Shown: piece by piece, positions 24,503 through 31,646 of the stretch
Layout: every line of letters starts with the position of its first letter
How positions within the stretch are numbered: position 1 is the stretch's first letter
Source of the DNA: UBA3537 sp964219345
GTDB lineage: Bacteria; Bacteroidota; Bacteroidia; Flavobacteriales; Flavobacteriaceae
DNA: 31,646 nucleotides
NCBI GenBank assembly: GCA_964219345.1
Contig: CAXPPN010000012.1
Location: 1-31,646 of the forward strand
Direction of reading: 5' to 3'
The notes under the pieces: generated by a model
What the model was told of the DNA's origin: nothing
Database searches by the model: none
What the model saw: the letters and a program-made list of their open reading frames with translations, nothing else
Made by a program: the position numbers and the translations under genes

Positions 24503-24835
24503 TTACTCCTCGGGAGCTAATTCCACTTCAAGTCCTTCCATTTCGGGTGTCATTTGGATTTGACACCCCAATCGACTGTTGGATTTTACATGAAATGCTT
24601 CGCTAAGCATAGCTTCTTCATCGTCTGATTTTTCTGGTAATTCATGTGTGCTTTGTACATAACACTGACATGATGCACACATGGCCATTCCACCACAAAT
24701 ACCAATACTTCCTTCTGGAGCAAGTTCATACATACGAACAACTTCCATTAGGTTTAGTGCCATATCTGTCGGAGCTTCAATTGAATGAGTAACCCCCAAT
24801 CGATCCGTGATTTTTATGTTGATATCAGAAGACAT
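24503..24835 (-). CDS. 2Fe-2S ferredoxin (adrenodoxin/plant-type fold)
   Basis: A 110-residue electron carrier. The cluster ligands are Cys47, Cys53, Cys56 and Cys91 in GICGGMAMCASCQC ... LGCQI, with an additional Cys58. The pattern Cx5Cx2C is that of vertebrate-type/ISC ferredoxins. Its ATG overlaps the stop of the reductase gene (TAATG), so it is the last gene of the Mrp-NifU-reductase-ferredoxin operon and the likely redox partner of that reductase. Confidence 0.93.
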   Translation of the reverse strand: MSSDINIKITDRLGVTHSIEAPTDMALNLMEVVRMYELAPEGSIGICGGMAMCASCQCYVQSTHELPEKSDDEEAMLSEAFHVKSNSRLGCQIQMTPEMEGLEVELAPEE

Positions 24836-25890
24836 TAATCAATTGATTTTACCACACTTTTGGGTGCTTCTTTTCGTGATCCATCAAAACCATCTACCCC
24901 AGTTACTGTAGTATATTTGAGTACTAAACGTTTCCCTGGATTGATGATTTTATAGGCCGCTTGGCACATAAGTGTAGCTTCATGAAAACCACATAAAATT
25001 AGCTTTAATTTTCCAGGATAAGTATTGACGTCACCAATTGCAAAAATACCAGGGATATTGGTTTGATAATCAAGTGCATTGTTTACTTTAATGGCGTTTT
25101 TTTCGATTTCGAGACCCCAATTGGCAATAGGTCCTAGTTTTGGCGATAATCCAAATAATGGGATAAAAGCATCAGTATCAATACGTTGTGGTATTTCACC
25201 AGTTTTTGTAACCTCTACAGATTCTAGTTTATTGTGACCAAAAAGTGCTGTAACTTCAGCAGGAGTTATTAAATTAATCTTTCCTTTGTTCTTTAAATCT
25301 TGCACCTTTTCTACTGAGTCTAAGGCACCTCTAAATTCAGTTCTTCGATGAATCAGTGTAACTTCACTAGCAACATCACTAAGAAAAATAGACCAGTCCA
25401 ATGCAGAATCTCCTCCTCCTGCAATAACAACACGTTTGTTGCGGTAAACTTCTGGATCTTTAATTATATAGGCAACACCTTTGTCTTCAAAATCTGAAAT
25501 ATTTTCCAAAACAGGTTTTCGAGGTTCAAAACTTCCTAATCCACCAGCAATTGCAACTACTGGAGCTTGATGTTTGGTCCCTTTGTTGGTCGTTACAATA
25601 AACGAGCCGTTGTCTTGCTTTTGAATAGTTTCGGCGCGTTCTCCTAGCGTAAAACCTGGTTCAAACTGTTTGGATTGTTCTAATAATTTTTTTGTAAGAT
25701 CTCCAGCTAATATTTCTGGATAGGCAGGGATGTCATAAATAGGTTTTTTTGGATAAATTTCTGAACACTGTCCACCAGGTTTTGGTAACGCATCAATAAG
25801 ATGACATTTGAGTTTAAGAAGACCTGCTTCAAAAACTGTAAAGAGTCCAGTTGGTCCTGCACCAATAATAAGAATATCGGTTTTAATCAT
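24835..25890 (-). CDS. Ferredoxin--NAD(P)+ reductase, thioredoxin-reductase-like
   Basis: A 351-residue flavoprotein with two Rossmann sites: the FAD site ILIIGAGPTGLFTVFEAG near the N terminus, and the NAD(P)H site VVIAGGGDSALDWSI in the middle, plus the second FAD motif IFAIGDVNTYPGK. It lacks the CxxC redox pair of thioredoxin reductase, placing it in the TrxR-like ferredoxin-NADP reductase group (YumC/FNR2 type). It would transfer electrons between NAD(P)H and the ferredoxin encoded directly after it. It is one base from the upstream NifU-domain gene. Confidence 0.9.
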   Translation of the reverse strand: MIKTDILIIGAGPTGLFTVFEAGLLKLKCHLIDALPKPGGQCSEIYPKKPIYDIPAYPEILAGDLTKKLLEQSKQFEPGFTLGERAETIQKQDNGSFIVTTNKGTKHQAPVVAIAGGLGSFEPRKPVLENISDFEDKGVAYIIKDPEVYRNKRVVIAGGGDSALDWSIFLSDVASEVTLIHRRTEFRGALDSVEKVQDLKNKGKINLITPAEVTALFGHNKLESVEVTKTGEIPQRIDTDAFIPLFGLSPKLGPIANWGLEIEKNAIKVNNALDYQTNIPGIFAIGDVNTYPGKLKLILCGFHEATLMCQAAYKIINPGKRLVLKYTTVTGVDGFDGSRKEAPKSVVKSID

Positions 25891-25891
25891 T

Positions 25892-26134
25892 TTATGCTTC
25901 GATATTTATTACAGATTGAATTTGAGGGGCATATTTTTTTATGGTCATTTCCACCCCCGATTTTAGGGTCATTTGATTGACGCTACAAGAAGAACAAGTT
26001 CCAATTAATTGTACCTTTACAACTTCATCATTTTCGATAGAAATCAAGTTGATGTCACCACCATCGTTTTGTAAAAAAGGGCGAATTTCATTCAAGGCTT
26101 TTTCAACGTTTTCTCTAAGTTCATTTGAATTCAT
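25892..26134 (-). CDS. NifU-domain Fe-S scaffold/carrier protein
   Basis: An 80-residue stand-alone NifU C-terminal (Nfu) domain: RPFLQNDGGDINL and the cluster-binding CxxC in GTCSSCSVNQMTLKSGVE (Cys47, Cys50). It carries or transfers Fe-S clusters. It is encoded 12 bases after the Mrp ATPase gene and before the reductase and ferredoxin, which supports a shared Fe-S role. Confidence 0.93.
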   Translation of the reverse strand: MNSNELRENVEKALNEIRPFLQNDGGDINLISIENDEVVKVQLIGTCSSCSVNQMTLKSGVEMTIKKYAPQIQSVINIEA

Positions 26135-26146
26135 AGTTCTATCGTT

Positions 26147-27280
26147 TTATTTTTTTACGGCACTACAACCAGCCATTGTTGTTATTTTGATGGCCTCTGT
26201 TGGTGGTAAATCTTTATTTCGTTTGACAACTTGTTGTACAACTTCTTTTGTAATTGCATCAAAAGCTGTTTCAATAGCAGTTTCTGTTTGCATGGCTGCT
26301 GGGCGACCAAAATCTCCTGCTTCTCTTATGCTTTGTACAATAGGGATTTCTCCTAAAAAAGGAACTCCTAAATCTTCCGCAAGATGCTTTGCACCTTCTT
26401 GACCAAAGATATAATATTTATTTTCTGGCAATTCTTTTGGTGAGAAATAAGCCATATTTTCTATAATTCCAAGGACTGGAACGTCTATGCTATCTTGTTG
26501 AAACATGGCTACACCTTTTTTGGCATCTGCTAATGCTACATTTTGTGGTGTACTAACAACCACAGCTCCGGTAATGGGTAAGGATTGCATGATACTCAAA
26601 TGAATATCGCCTGTTCCAGGTGGTAAATCAATCAATAGAAAATCTAATTCTCCCCAGGCAGCATCAAAAATCATTTGATTGAGTGCTTTTGCAGCCATTG
26701 GTCCTCGCCACACTACAGCTTGATCTGTTTTGGTGAAAAATCCTATGGATAATATTTTAACACCATAATTTTCAATAGGTTTCATTTTTGAAGCTCCATC
26801 AACTTGAACTGCAAGTGGTTTTTCATGTGCGACATCAAACATTATTGGAACTGAAGGACCATAAATATCGGCATCTAAAATCCCTACTTTGAATCCCATT
26901 TTTGAGAGTGTTACTGCAATATTTGAAGTAACCGTTGACTTCCCAACACCACCTTTACCTGAAGCAATAGCTACAATATTTTGAATCCCTGGAATTGCCT
27001 TTCCTTTGATTTGATTTTTTGGTGTTGATGGCGCATCAACTTTTACGTTGACTTGAATTTTTGCTTTTTGATACACTAACTCATGAATCGCTTTCATGAT
27101 ATTAACTTCTGTACGTTTTTTTGCTTGTAAACTTGGGTTTGATATCGTTAAATCAACAATAACCTCATCATCGAAAACAACAATATTTTTTACGGCTTTG
27201 CTTTCTATCATGTTTTTACCTTCACCAGGAACTGTGATGGTTTTCAATGCGTCCTCAATTGCTTGTTTTGTAAATTTCAA
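26147..27280 (-). CDS. Mrp/NBP35-family Fe-S carrier ATPase
   Basis: A 377-residue P-loop ATPase involved in Fe-S cluster transfer. The N-terminal DUF59/MIP18 domain (about 1-80) is followed by the deviant Walker A IASGKGGVGKST (107-116), Switch-type VGILDADIYGPSVP and the DLPPGTGD signature. The CxxC found in many ApbC/NBP35 proteins is not present after ENMAYFSP, and only one Cys occurs near the C terminus (MAGCSAVKK); from memory this is usual in flavobacterial homologues. It is the first gene of the four-gene Fe-S operon. Confidence 0.93.
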   Translation of the reverse strand: MKFTKQAIEDALKTITVPGEGKNMIESKAVKNIVVFDDEVIVDLTISNPSLQAKKRTEVNIMKAIHELVYQKAKIQVNVKVDAPSTPKNQIKGKAIPGIQNIVAIASGKGGVGKSTVTSNIAVTLSKMGFKVGILDADIYGPSVPIMFDVAHEKPLAVQVDGASKMKPIENYGVKILSIGFFTKTDQAVVWRGPMAAKALNQMIFDAAWGELDFLLIDLPPGTGDIHLSIMQSLPITGAVVVSTPQNVALADAKKGVAMFQQDSIDVPVLGIIENMAYFSPKELPENKYYIFGQEGAKHLAEDLGVPFLGEIPIVQSIREAGDFGRPAAMQTETAIETAFDAITKEVVQQVVKRNKDLPPTEAIKITTMAGCSAVKK

Positions 27281-27310
27281 GGCGTGTAATTTAGATTTGT
27301 TCTAAGGTGC

Positions 27311-27318
27311 AAATATAC
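27311..27318 (-). promoter_or_regulatory. Probable promoter -7 element of the Mrp operon
   Basis: TATATTTG on the minus strand, 30 bases before the Mrp ATPase ATG. No good -33 element. It would allow the Fe-S operon to be expressed separately from the trmB operon. Confidence 0.4.
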
Positions 27319-27337
27319 GCTTGATTTGTTAAAAAAG

Positions 27338-27664
27338 CTAAAGTTCTTTTACAGGATCCCAAAAAACAGATTCAAAATTCTGAATTTGATTGTCTTTAAC
27401 TTGAATGCCTTCATTTTCTAAAAGTTGTTGCATTAGGTTTATGCCGTCAAAATGGTGTTTTCCAGTGAGCAGTCCTTTTCTATTGACAACTCTATGTGCA
27501 GGAACATCTTTACCATGTGAAGCCGTCATAGCATATCCCACAGCTCTTGCACTTCTTGGTGCAGCTAAATATGTTGCAATTGCCCCATAGCTTGTCACAC
27601 GACCAAATGGAATCTGACGTGCAACTTCATAACATTTATCAAAAAAATTTGAGGATTCTGACAT
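27338..27664 (-). CDS. Alkyltransferase-like (ATL) protein, MGMT family without active Cys
   Basis: A 108-residue protein with the MGMT DNA-binding fold (IPFGRVTSYGAIATYL, RSARAVGYAM). The alkyl-acceptor motif PCHR is PAHRV here (55-59), with Ala56 replacing the nucleophilic Cys, so it cannot be an alkyltransferase. ATL proteins bind O6-alkylguanine and flag it for nucleotide excision repair (family knowledge), which fits the usual repair toolkit including mfd. It lies two bases after the LysE-type gene. Confidence 0.88.
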   Translation of the reverse strand: MSESSNFFDKCYEVARQIPFGRVTSYGAIATYLAAPRSARAVGYAMTASHGKDVPAHRVVNRKGLLTGKHHFDGINLMQQLLENEGIQVKDNQIQNFESVFWDPVKEL

Positions 27665-27666
27665 GA

Positions 27667-28299
27667 TTAACCCACTCGAATTAAATTAATTAGCGTAATA
27701 ATTGCAACTGCTAATGTTATGATTGCAATAGAGTAATTCATGTTTTTTGGTGTCACAAATTTGGTGTTCTTTAGAGTATCAAAAAATAAAATATAAACAT
27801 ACAATGCCATAAATGTTCCCATTACAGCTCCTGAAACATAGGTTCCTATTGTTGTGGGTTCCAAACTCAACCATTCAAAAGAAACAAGCGTTGTAACCAT
27901 ATAGGCCTGAAATGGTATTGGAAAAATATTGAGCGAAGACAAAAACACCCCTTGAAAAATACGACTTTGTTTGCTTTTAATTGACGGTTCTACTTCAAGG
28001 CTTTTTGGCTTTGATTTCGCTGTAAAAAAGAAATAAATAGACACCAATAAGAAAATTACAAATGCAACACGCTTTAGAATTATTGTCACTTCAGGATGTT
28101 GATTGAGATATTTGGCAAAAACAGTAGCAATATAAACTTGCAAAGCCACTATTATACATACACCAATTGAAAACATAAATCCTCTGTTGTGTCCCTCTTT
28201 TAAGCTAATTTTTGCAGCAGTCACATTGAGTAGTCCTGGCGGTAGGACACCAATAAAAGCTATCAAGAGACTTATAAAAAAGATGTATGTATTGTTCAA
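27667..28299 (-). CDS. LysE-type transporter
   Basis: A 210-residue inner-membrane protein with about six hydrophobic segments and the LysE/RhtB N-terminal pattern FIGVLPPGLLNVTAAKISLKEG (read in two parts: IGVLPPGLLNV and AAKISLKEG). Family members export amino acids; the substrate is unknown here. The start is TTG at 28297-28299, four bases from the trmB stop; no ATG lies near it in frame. It is part of the trmB-lysE-ATL operon. Confidence 0.78.
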   Translation of the reverse strand: MNNTYIFFISLLIAFIGVLPPGLLNVTAAKISLKEGHNRGFMFSIGVCIIVALQVYIATVFAKYLNQHPEVTIILKRVAFVIFLLVSIYFFFTAKSKPKSLEVEPSIKSKQSRIFQGVFLSSLNIFPIPFQAYMVTTLVSFEWLSLEPTTIGTYVSGAVMGTFMALYVYILFFDTLKNTKFVTPKNMNYSIAIITLAVAIITLINLIRVG

Positions 28300-28302
28300 T
28301 TT

Positions 28303-28977
28303 CTAATTGATTTTGAATCTAATATAGGTAATTGCTTTGTCTTTTGCTAAATAGGTTTCTTCATAATAGGTTTGTATTTCAGTCACCTCCTCTGGACTTC
28401 CCTCTTGTCGGTACACGTCATGATTTGCATATTCAACCTCATGCCCAAGTCCATGCAACAACCCAAGAGTGTAGCCATGCATAAATTCACTGTCTGTTTT
28501 GAGATGAACAACCCCTGTATTGTTTAAAACATTTTTATAGCGTTGCAAAAATGCAGCATTAGTTAAACGGTGTTTTGTTCGTTTGTACTTAATTTGAGGA
28601 TCTGGAAAAGTAATCCAAATTTCATCAACCTCATTTTCAGCAAAAATAAATTCTATAAGTTCTATTTGAGTTCGAATAAATGCAACATTGGGCATTTGAT
28701 CTTCAATAGCAGTTTTGGCACCTCTCCAAAAACGTGCCCCTTTGATATCAATTCCTATAAAATTTTTATTGGGATAGCGTTTGGCCAAACCCACAGTATA
28801 TTCGCCCTTTCCACAGCCCAATTCTAGGACCAAAGGATTGTTGTTTTTAAAAAATGAGGAGCACCACTTGCCTTTCAACGAAAAATTGGCATCGACCAAT
28901 TCTTCACGTGTCGGTTGAATCACATTGTGAAAGGTTTCATTTTCCCTAAATCTTTTCAGTTTATTTTTACTCCCCAC
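28303..28977 (-). CDS. trmB: tRNA (guanine-N7-)-methyltransferase
   Basis: Methylates G46 in the tRNA variable loop. The 224 residues show the SAM site VLELGCGKGEYTVGLAK, FIGIDIKGARFWRGAK, and the TrmB signature WITFPDPQIKYKRTKHRL with the catalytic/tRNA-binding Asp-Pro. The start is GTG at 28975-28977 (GTG GGG AGT AAA AAT), matching the family N terminus MGSKNKLKRF. First gene of a three-gene operon with only 3- and 2-base gaps. Confidence 0.95.
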   Translation of the reverse strand: MGSKNKLKRFRENETFHNVIQPTREELVDANFSLKGKWCSSFFKNNNPLVLELGCGKGEYTVGLAKRYPNKNFIGIDIKGARFWRGAKTAIEDQMPNVAFIRTQIELIEFIFAENEVDEIWITFPDPQIKYKRTKHRLTNAAFLQRYKNVLNNTGVVHLKTDSEFMHGYTLGLLHGLGHEVEYANHDVYRQEGSPEEVTEIQTYYEETYLAKDKAITYIRFKIN

Positions 28978-28993
28978 AGGTTTGTATTTTCAG

Positions 28994-29001
28994 CAAAAGT
29001 A
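28994..29001 (-). promoter_or_regulatory. Probable trmB promoter -7 element
   Basis: TACTTTTG on the minus strand, 16 bases upstream of the GTG start; exact TAnnTTTG. No clear -33. Confidence 0.4.
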
Positions 29002-29018
29002 GGAAAATTAGACTGAAT

Positions 29019-30062
29019 TTATTGTTGCTTTTGAAGTGTAAATGAAAACTCACTTCCTATGCCATATTTACTTTCAATGTGGATGGTTTCGTTGTGTGCT
29101 TCCAAGATATGTTTTACAATGGCAAGTCCTAGTCCAGATCCGCCCTCACTGCGCGCACCACTTTTGTCAACTCTATAAAAACGCTCAAAAAGTCGAGGAA
29201 TGTGTTCTTCTTCTATACCTTCTCCATTGTCTGTAACTCGTACTAAAACTTTGTCAGGATTTAAAGATTCTACACTTAATTCTGTGGTGCCATTAGCGTG
29301 ACCATATTTTATTGAGTTTACAATAAGATTGGTTAGCACTTGTTGTATACGTTTTAAATCGGCATTAACAAAAACTGATGTTGGAGTGAGTTCATCAAAA
29401 GTCAAAGTAATTTTTTCCTTTTTGGCTTTCATTTCAAGTTGCTCAAAAATAGTTTTTATGAGCTCAATTATATCAAAATTTGATTTTTCCAACTTCGCAT
29501 CACCAAATTCTATTTTTGTAATTGTATCCAAATCTTGAACAATATATATCAATCGATCTACGCCCTTATCTGCTCTTTTTAGATATTTTTCCAAAATATC
29601 TTTATCACTCATTGCACCATCCAAAAGCGTAGAAATATAGCCTTGTACTGTAAATAATGGTGTTTTGAGTTCATGGGCCACATTGCCTACAAATTCTTTT
29701 CTAAATTCTTCTCTAGCCTTAAAGGATTCCAATTCATTTTTTTTAAGTTTTGTGTATTGACTAAGTTCCTTACTTAAAAACTCTAAATCTGTAGATATTG
29801 GTGTACTCTTTACTGGGCCAGGATCAGATTCCAAGAATATGACATCATTATATATTTTTTCTATTTTTCTATAGATATAACGTTCAATACGGATTTGTAC
29901 TAAAACAAAGCTTATGATAAAACAAAAAAGCGAAGAAAAGCCTATTAATTTGAAATTAAAATCATTAGTAAAAAACAAAAAAACACTCATAGAGAGTGCA
30001 AGGAAAAACGTTAGGAGTAGTGCCGTTATGACTGCAAATTTATACGTCTTTTTTAGATTCAT
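29019..30062 (-). CDS. Sensor histidine kinase, PhoR-like
   Basis: A 347-residue membrane kinase with two N-terminal transmembrane helices (about 9-31 and 37-58) and almost no periplasmic loop. It has a cytoplasmic linker, the HisKA box VGNVAHELKTPLFTVQGYIS with phospho-acceptor His130, the N box NLIVNSIKYG, G1 DNGEGI, F box RLFERFYRVD and G2 GGSGLGLAIVKHI. The tiny sensor loop resembles PhoR, which senses through the transporter complex. It overlaps the regulator gene by four bases, so the two form an operon. Input signal is inferred from the Pho-box-like repeats upstream. Confidence 0.93.
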   Translation of the reverse strand: MNLKKTYKFAVITALLLTFFLALSMSVFLFFTNDFNFKLIGFSSLFCFIISFVLVQIRIERYIYRKIEKIYNDVIFLESDPGPVKSTPISTDLEFLSKELSQYTKLKKNELESFKAREEFRKEFVGNVAHELKTPLFTVQGYISTLLDGAMSDKDILEKYLKRADKGVDRLIYIVQDLDTITKIEFGDAKLEKSNFDIIELIKTIFEQLEMKAKKEKITLTFDELTPTSVFVNADLKRIQQVLTNLIVNSIKYGHANGTTELSVESLNPDKVLVRVTDNGEGIEEEHIPRLFERFYRVDKSGARSEGGSGLGLAIVKHILEAHNETIHIESKYGIGSEFSFTLQKQQ

Positions 30063-30751
30063 TTATTTTCAAACTTATACCCTACCCCTTTGATTGTTTT
30101 AAAGCGTTTGTCTCCAAGTTTTTCACGGAGTTTTCGAATATGAACATCTATAGTTCTTCCTCCAACAACAACTTCATTACCCCAAATTTTATCGAGAATA
30201 TCCTCGCGCTTAAAAACTTTTCCTGGTTTGGATGCCAACAAATATAATAATTCAAATTCTTTGCGTGGTAAAATAATATCTTTGCCTTCAAAAACAATTT
30301 TATAGGCTTCTCTATCAATGGTGAGTTGATCCAACTCAATTAAGTCTTTGGATGGAGTATTGGAAGTTGTATTTAATCGTCTGAGCAAAGACTTAATTTT
30401 ACTGACCAATACTTTTGGTTTTATGGGCTTTGTAATATAATCATCAGCACCAGCTTCAAAACCTGCAACTTGCGAGTAATCTTCGCCTCTTGCGGTCAAA
30501 AAAGCAATAAGCGTATTTTCGAGTTCTGGAATTTTTCTAATCTGTTCACAGGCCTCAATACCATCCATTTCGGGCATCATAACATCTAAAATTATTAAAT
30601 GTGGTTGTTCTTTTTTGGCCTTTTTAACGGCTTGAACTCCATTATTTGCAGTACTTACATTATACCCTTGAGCAGTAAGATTATAACTGATAATCTCTAA
30701 GATATCTGGCTCGTCATCAACCAAAAGAATTTTTATGTTAGAATTATTCAT
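30059..30751 (-). CDS. Response regulator, OmpR/PhoB-type
   Basis: A 230-residue transcription factor. The receiver domain (1-122) has acidic Asp12/Asp13, phospho-acceptor Asp56 in LIILDVMMPEMDG, the Thr in FLTARGED and Lys108 in ITKPIKPK. The C-terminal winged-helix DNA-binding domain includes LPRKEFELLYLLASKPGKVF, GRTIDVHIRKLREKLG and IKGVGYKF. PhoB-like proteins bind 11-bp direct repeats, and such repeats lie 67 bases upstream of this gene, so autoregulation is plausible. Confidence 0.93.
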   Translation of the reverse strand: MNNSNIKILLVDDEPDILEIISYNLTAQGYNVSTANNGVQAVKKAKKEQPHLIILDVMMPEMDGIEACEQIRKIPELENTLIAFLTARGEDYSQVAGFEAGADDYITKPIKPKVLVSKIKSLLRRLNTTSNTPSKDLIELDQLTIDREAYKIVFEGKDIILPRKEFELLYLLASKPGKVFKREDILDKIWGNEVVVGGRTIDVHIRKLREKLGDKRFKTIKGVGYKFENK

Positions 30752-30817
30752 TTCTAGTTTTATGAATTATACGTAAAGATATTGAATAAGACACGAATAA
30801 AAAAAATTGAAGTCATT

Positions 30818-30861
30818 CTTAATATTAGTTTAAAACACGCTTAACATTAGTTTCATACCAA
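30818..30861 (+). promoter_or_regulatory. Pho-box-like 11-bp direct repeats
   Basis: Four consecutive 11-bp units start at 30818, 30829, 30840 and 30851: CTTAATATTAG, TTTAAAACACG, CTTAACATTAG, TTTCATACCAA. Units 1 and 3 differ at one base. The 11-bp period and (C/T)TTAA core match the layout of PhoB sites (E. coli CTGTCAT at 11-bp spacing; cyanobacterial PyTTAAPyPyT repeats). It lies between the PhoB-like regulator gene and a divergent secreted protein gene, with the repeats oriented toward the latter. Confidence 0.6.
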
Positions 30862-30880
30862 AATATTGGTGAAAAAATTA

Positions 30881-30907
30881 TTGGTTTTTGCTCCCTTTAC
30901 AGATTTG
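30881..30907 (+). promoter_or_regulatory. Weak candidate promoter of the secreted T9SS protein gene
   Basis: TTG at 30881-30883 and CAGATTTG at 30900-30907 (one mismatch to TAnnTTTG) with a 16-base spacer, downstream of the direct repeats. A weak core promoter behind an activator site would fit regulated expression. Confidence 0.3.
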
Positions 30908-30919
30908 GAACATTTTTTG

Positions 30920-31646
30920 ATGCTATTTTATAACCAAACTCTATTATATGAAAAAAACTACTTCATCATAATTGTTATCATATTTTTTCTTTTCTCATTC
31001 GGACAAACCAAAGTTTTTATCAATGAAATACATTATGATAATGCTGGAGCCGACGCTGATGAAGGCATCGAAATTGCAGGACCTTCTGGTACTAATTTAA
31101 GCTCCTATACATTGACTTTATATAATGAAAATAACAATAGTACATACAAAACTATCAAACTTTCTGGGGTCATTCCAAATCAGTCTAATGGTTTTGGCAC
31201 TTTGTTTTTCTCAATTATTCCTATTCAAAATGGCGCGCCAGATGGCGTTGCATTGGATGACAATGGAACACTAATTCAGTTTTTAAGCTACGAAGGGACA
31301 ATTACTGCAACAGACGGTGTGGCTGTTAGTAATACCTCAACTGATATTGGTATGGCGGAAAATGGCACCACAACTGTTGGGTATTCTTTACAGCTTAATG
31401 GCACAGGAAACAGTTACGAAGATTTTTCTTGGAGCTCTCCAGCAGCAAGCACCTATAATGCGTTGAACACCAACCAAAGTTTTTCTGCAACAGCGTCTGT
31501 AAATGATGTAGTAATTATAGACATTCAACTTTATCCCAACCCCACTAGCAATGGAATTGTTCATTTAAAAACAATAAGCCAGGACCCTATTTTTGTACAA
31601 CTTTACAATGCACTGGGTAAAAATGTTTTTTCTAAGACAATAAATC
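30920..31646 (+). CDS. Secreted lamin-tail-domain protein with T9SS sorting signal (partial)
   Basis: The frame is open from ATG 30920 to the window end. A hydrophobic signal segment (FIIIVIIFFLFSFGQ) leads into a lamin-tail-type beta domain (VFINEIHYDNAGADADEGIE, LSSYTLTLYNENN, GAPDGVALDD, AVSNTSTDIG), seen in extracellular nucleases and other secreted proteins. A type IX sorting domain follows (LYPNPTSNGIVHLKT, QLYNALGKNVFSK), so only some 20-30 residues are probably missing. ATG 30920 adds MLFYNQTLLYE before the signal. ATG 30948 looks more natural but is out of frame unless the A7 run at 30951-30957 has one more A, giving MKKNYFIIIVIIFFLFSFGQ. No nuclease domain is present before the sorting domain; function unknown. 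Confidence 0.75.
   Translation, partial: MLFYNQTLLYEKNYFIIIVIIFFLFSFGQTKVFINEIHYDNAGADADEGIEIAGPSGTNLSSYTLTLYNENNNSTYKTIKLSGVIPNQSNGFGTLFFSIIPIQNGAPDGVALDDNGTLIQFLSYEGTITATDGVAVSNTSTDIGMAENGTTTVGYSLQLNGTGNSYEDFSWSSPAASTYNALNTNQSFSATASVNDVVIIDIQLYPNPTSNGIVHLKTISQDPIFVQLYNALGKNVFSKTIN

Noticed and set aside
26147..27280. Loss of a functional CxxC in the Mrp ATPase as a mutation
   Set aside because: From memory, flavobacterial Mrp proteins generally have this form after ENMA, so it appears to be normal for the group.
27338..27664. An active O6-methylguanine-DNA methyltransferase
   Set aside because: The acceptor motif is PAHR, not PCHR, and the 108-residue length fits ATL proteins.

Overview
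The window reads as ordinary chromosome from a marine-type member of the Flavobacteriaceae (phylum Bacteroidota). The evidence is AT-rich DNA, promoters with the Bacteroidota -7 element TAnnTTTG, almost no Shine-Dalgarno sequences, a DNA polymerase III alpha subunit with a fused N-terminal exonuclease, an S16 protein with a long acidic tail, a type IX secretion (T9SS) sorting domain and several lipoproteins. Most genes are housekeeping. I found no rRNA, CRISPR array, complete insertion sequence, phage, defence island or biosynthetic cluster.

Layout. 1-3407: partial metG (minus), an LD-carboxypeptidase (plus), then a stump of a yraN-like gene. 3316-7630: the N-terminal stump of a secreted protein, mfd (both minus), and a TerB-like gene (plus) with a probable frameshift. 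7638-13044: tesB-type thioesterase (minus), a DUF456 membrane protein, a secreted M1 peptidase closed by a strong terminator, and a photolyase/cryptochrome-like gene (plus). 13045-13990: a gene-poor, very AT-rich strip with two headless gene fragments, tRNA T-arm-like scraps and an intact tRNA-Asp. 13998-20510: a DUF58 protein, trxA, dnaE and a small lipoprotein (minus). 20583-24501: rpsP, rimM, a tRNA/rRNA-type adenine methyltransferase, glutaryl-CoA dehydrogenase and an SGNH-hydrolase lipoprotein (plus). 24503-27280: a tight minus-strand operon of Mrp-type ATPase, NifU-domain scaffold, ferredoxin reductase and ferredoxin, pointing to Fe-S cluster assembly and electron supply. 27338-28977: trmB, a LysE-type exporter and an alkyltransferase-like protein (minus). 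29019-30751: a PhoB/PhoR-like two-component pair (minus), divergent from a secreted lamin-tail/T9SS protein (plus) that runs off the window. The shared upstream region holds 11-bp-spaced direct repeats resembling a Pho box.

The points most worth a second look are structural rather than a new multigene system. (1) metG carries about 60 extra codons made of three Bacteroidota palindromic repeat units read in frame, and a related unit lies between dnaE and the lipoprotein gene. (2) Two neighbouring genes are both cut at the 8-bp palindrome ACTATAGT, which looks like a deletion scar. (3) Two headless gene fragments diverge from the palindrome GTCGAC beside tRNA-Asp. (4) Two A7 runs each seem to lack one A, so sequencing error must be separated from real mutation. 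(5) There is a predicted Pho box. (6) A photolyase-like protein has an altered FAD-pocket segment. (7) A terminator sits between rpsP and rimM.
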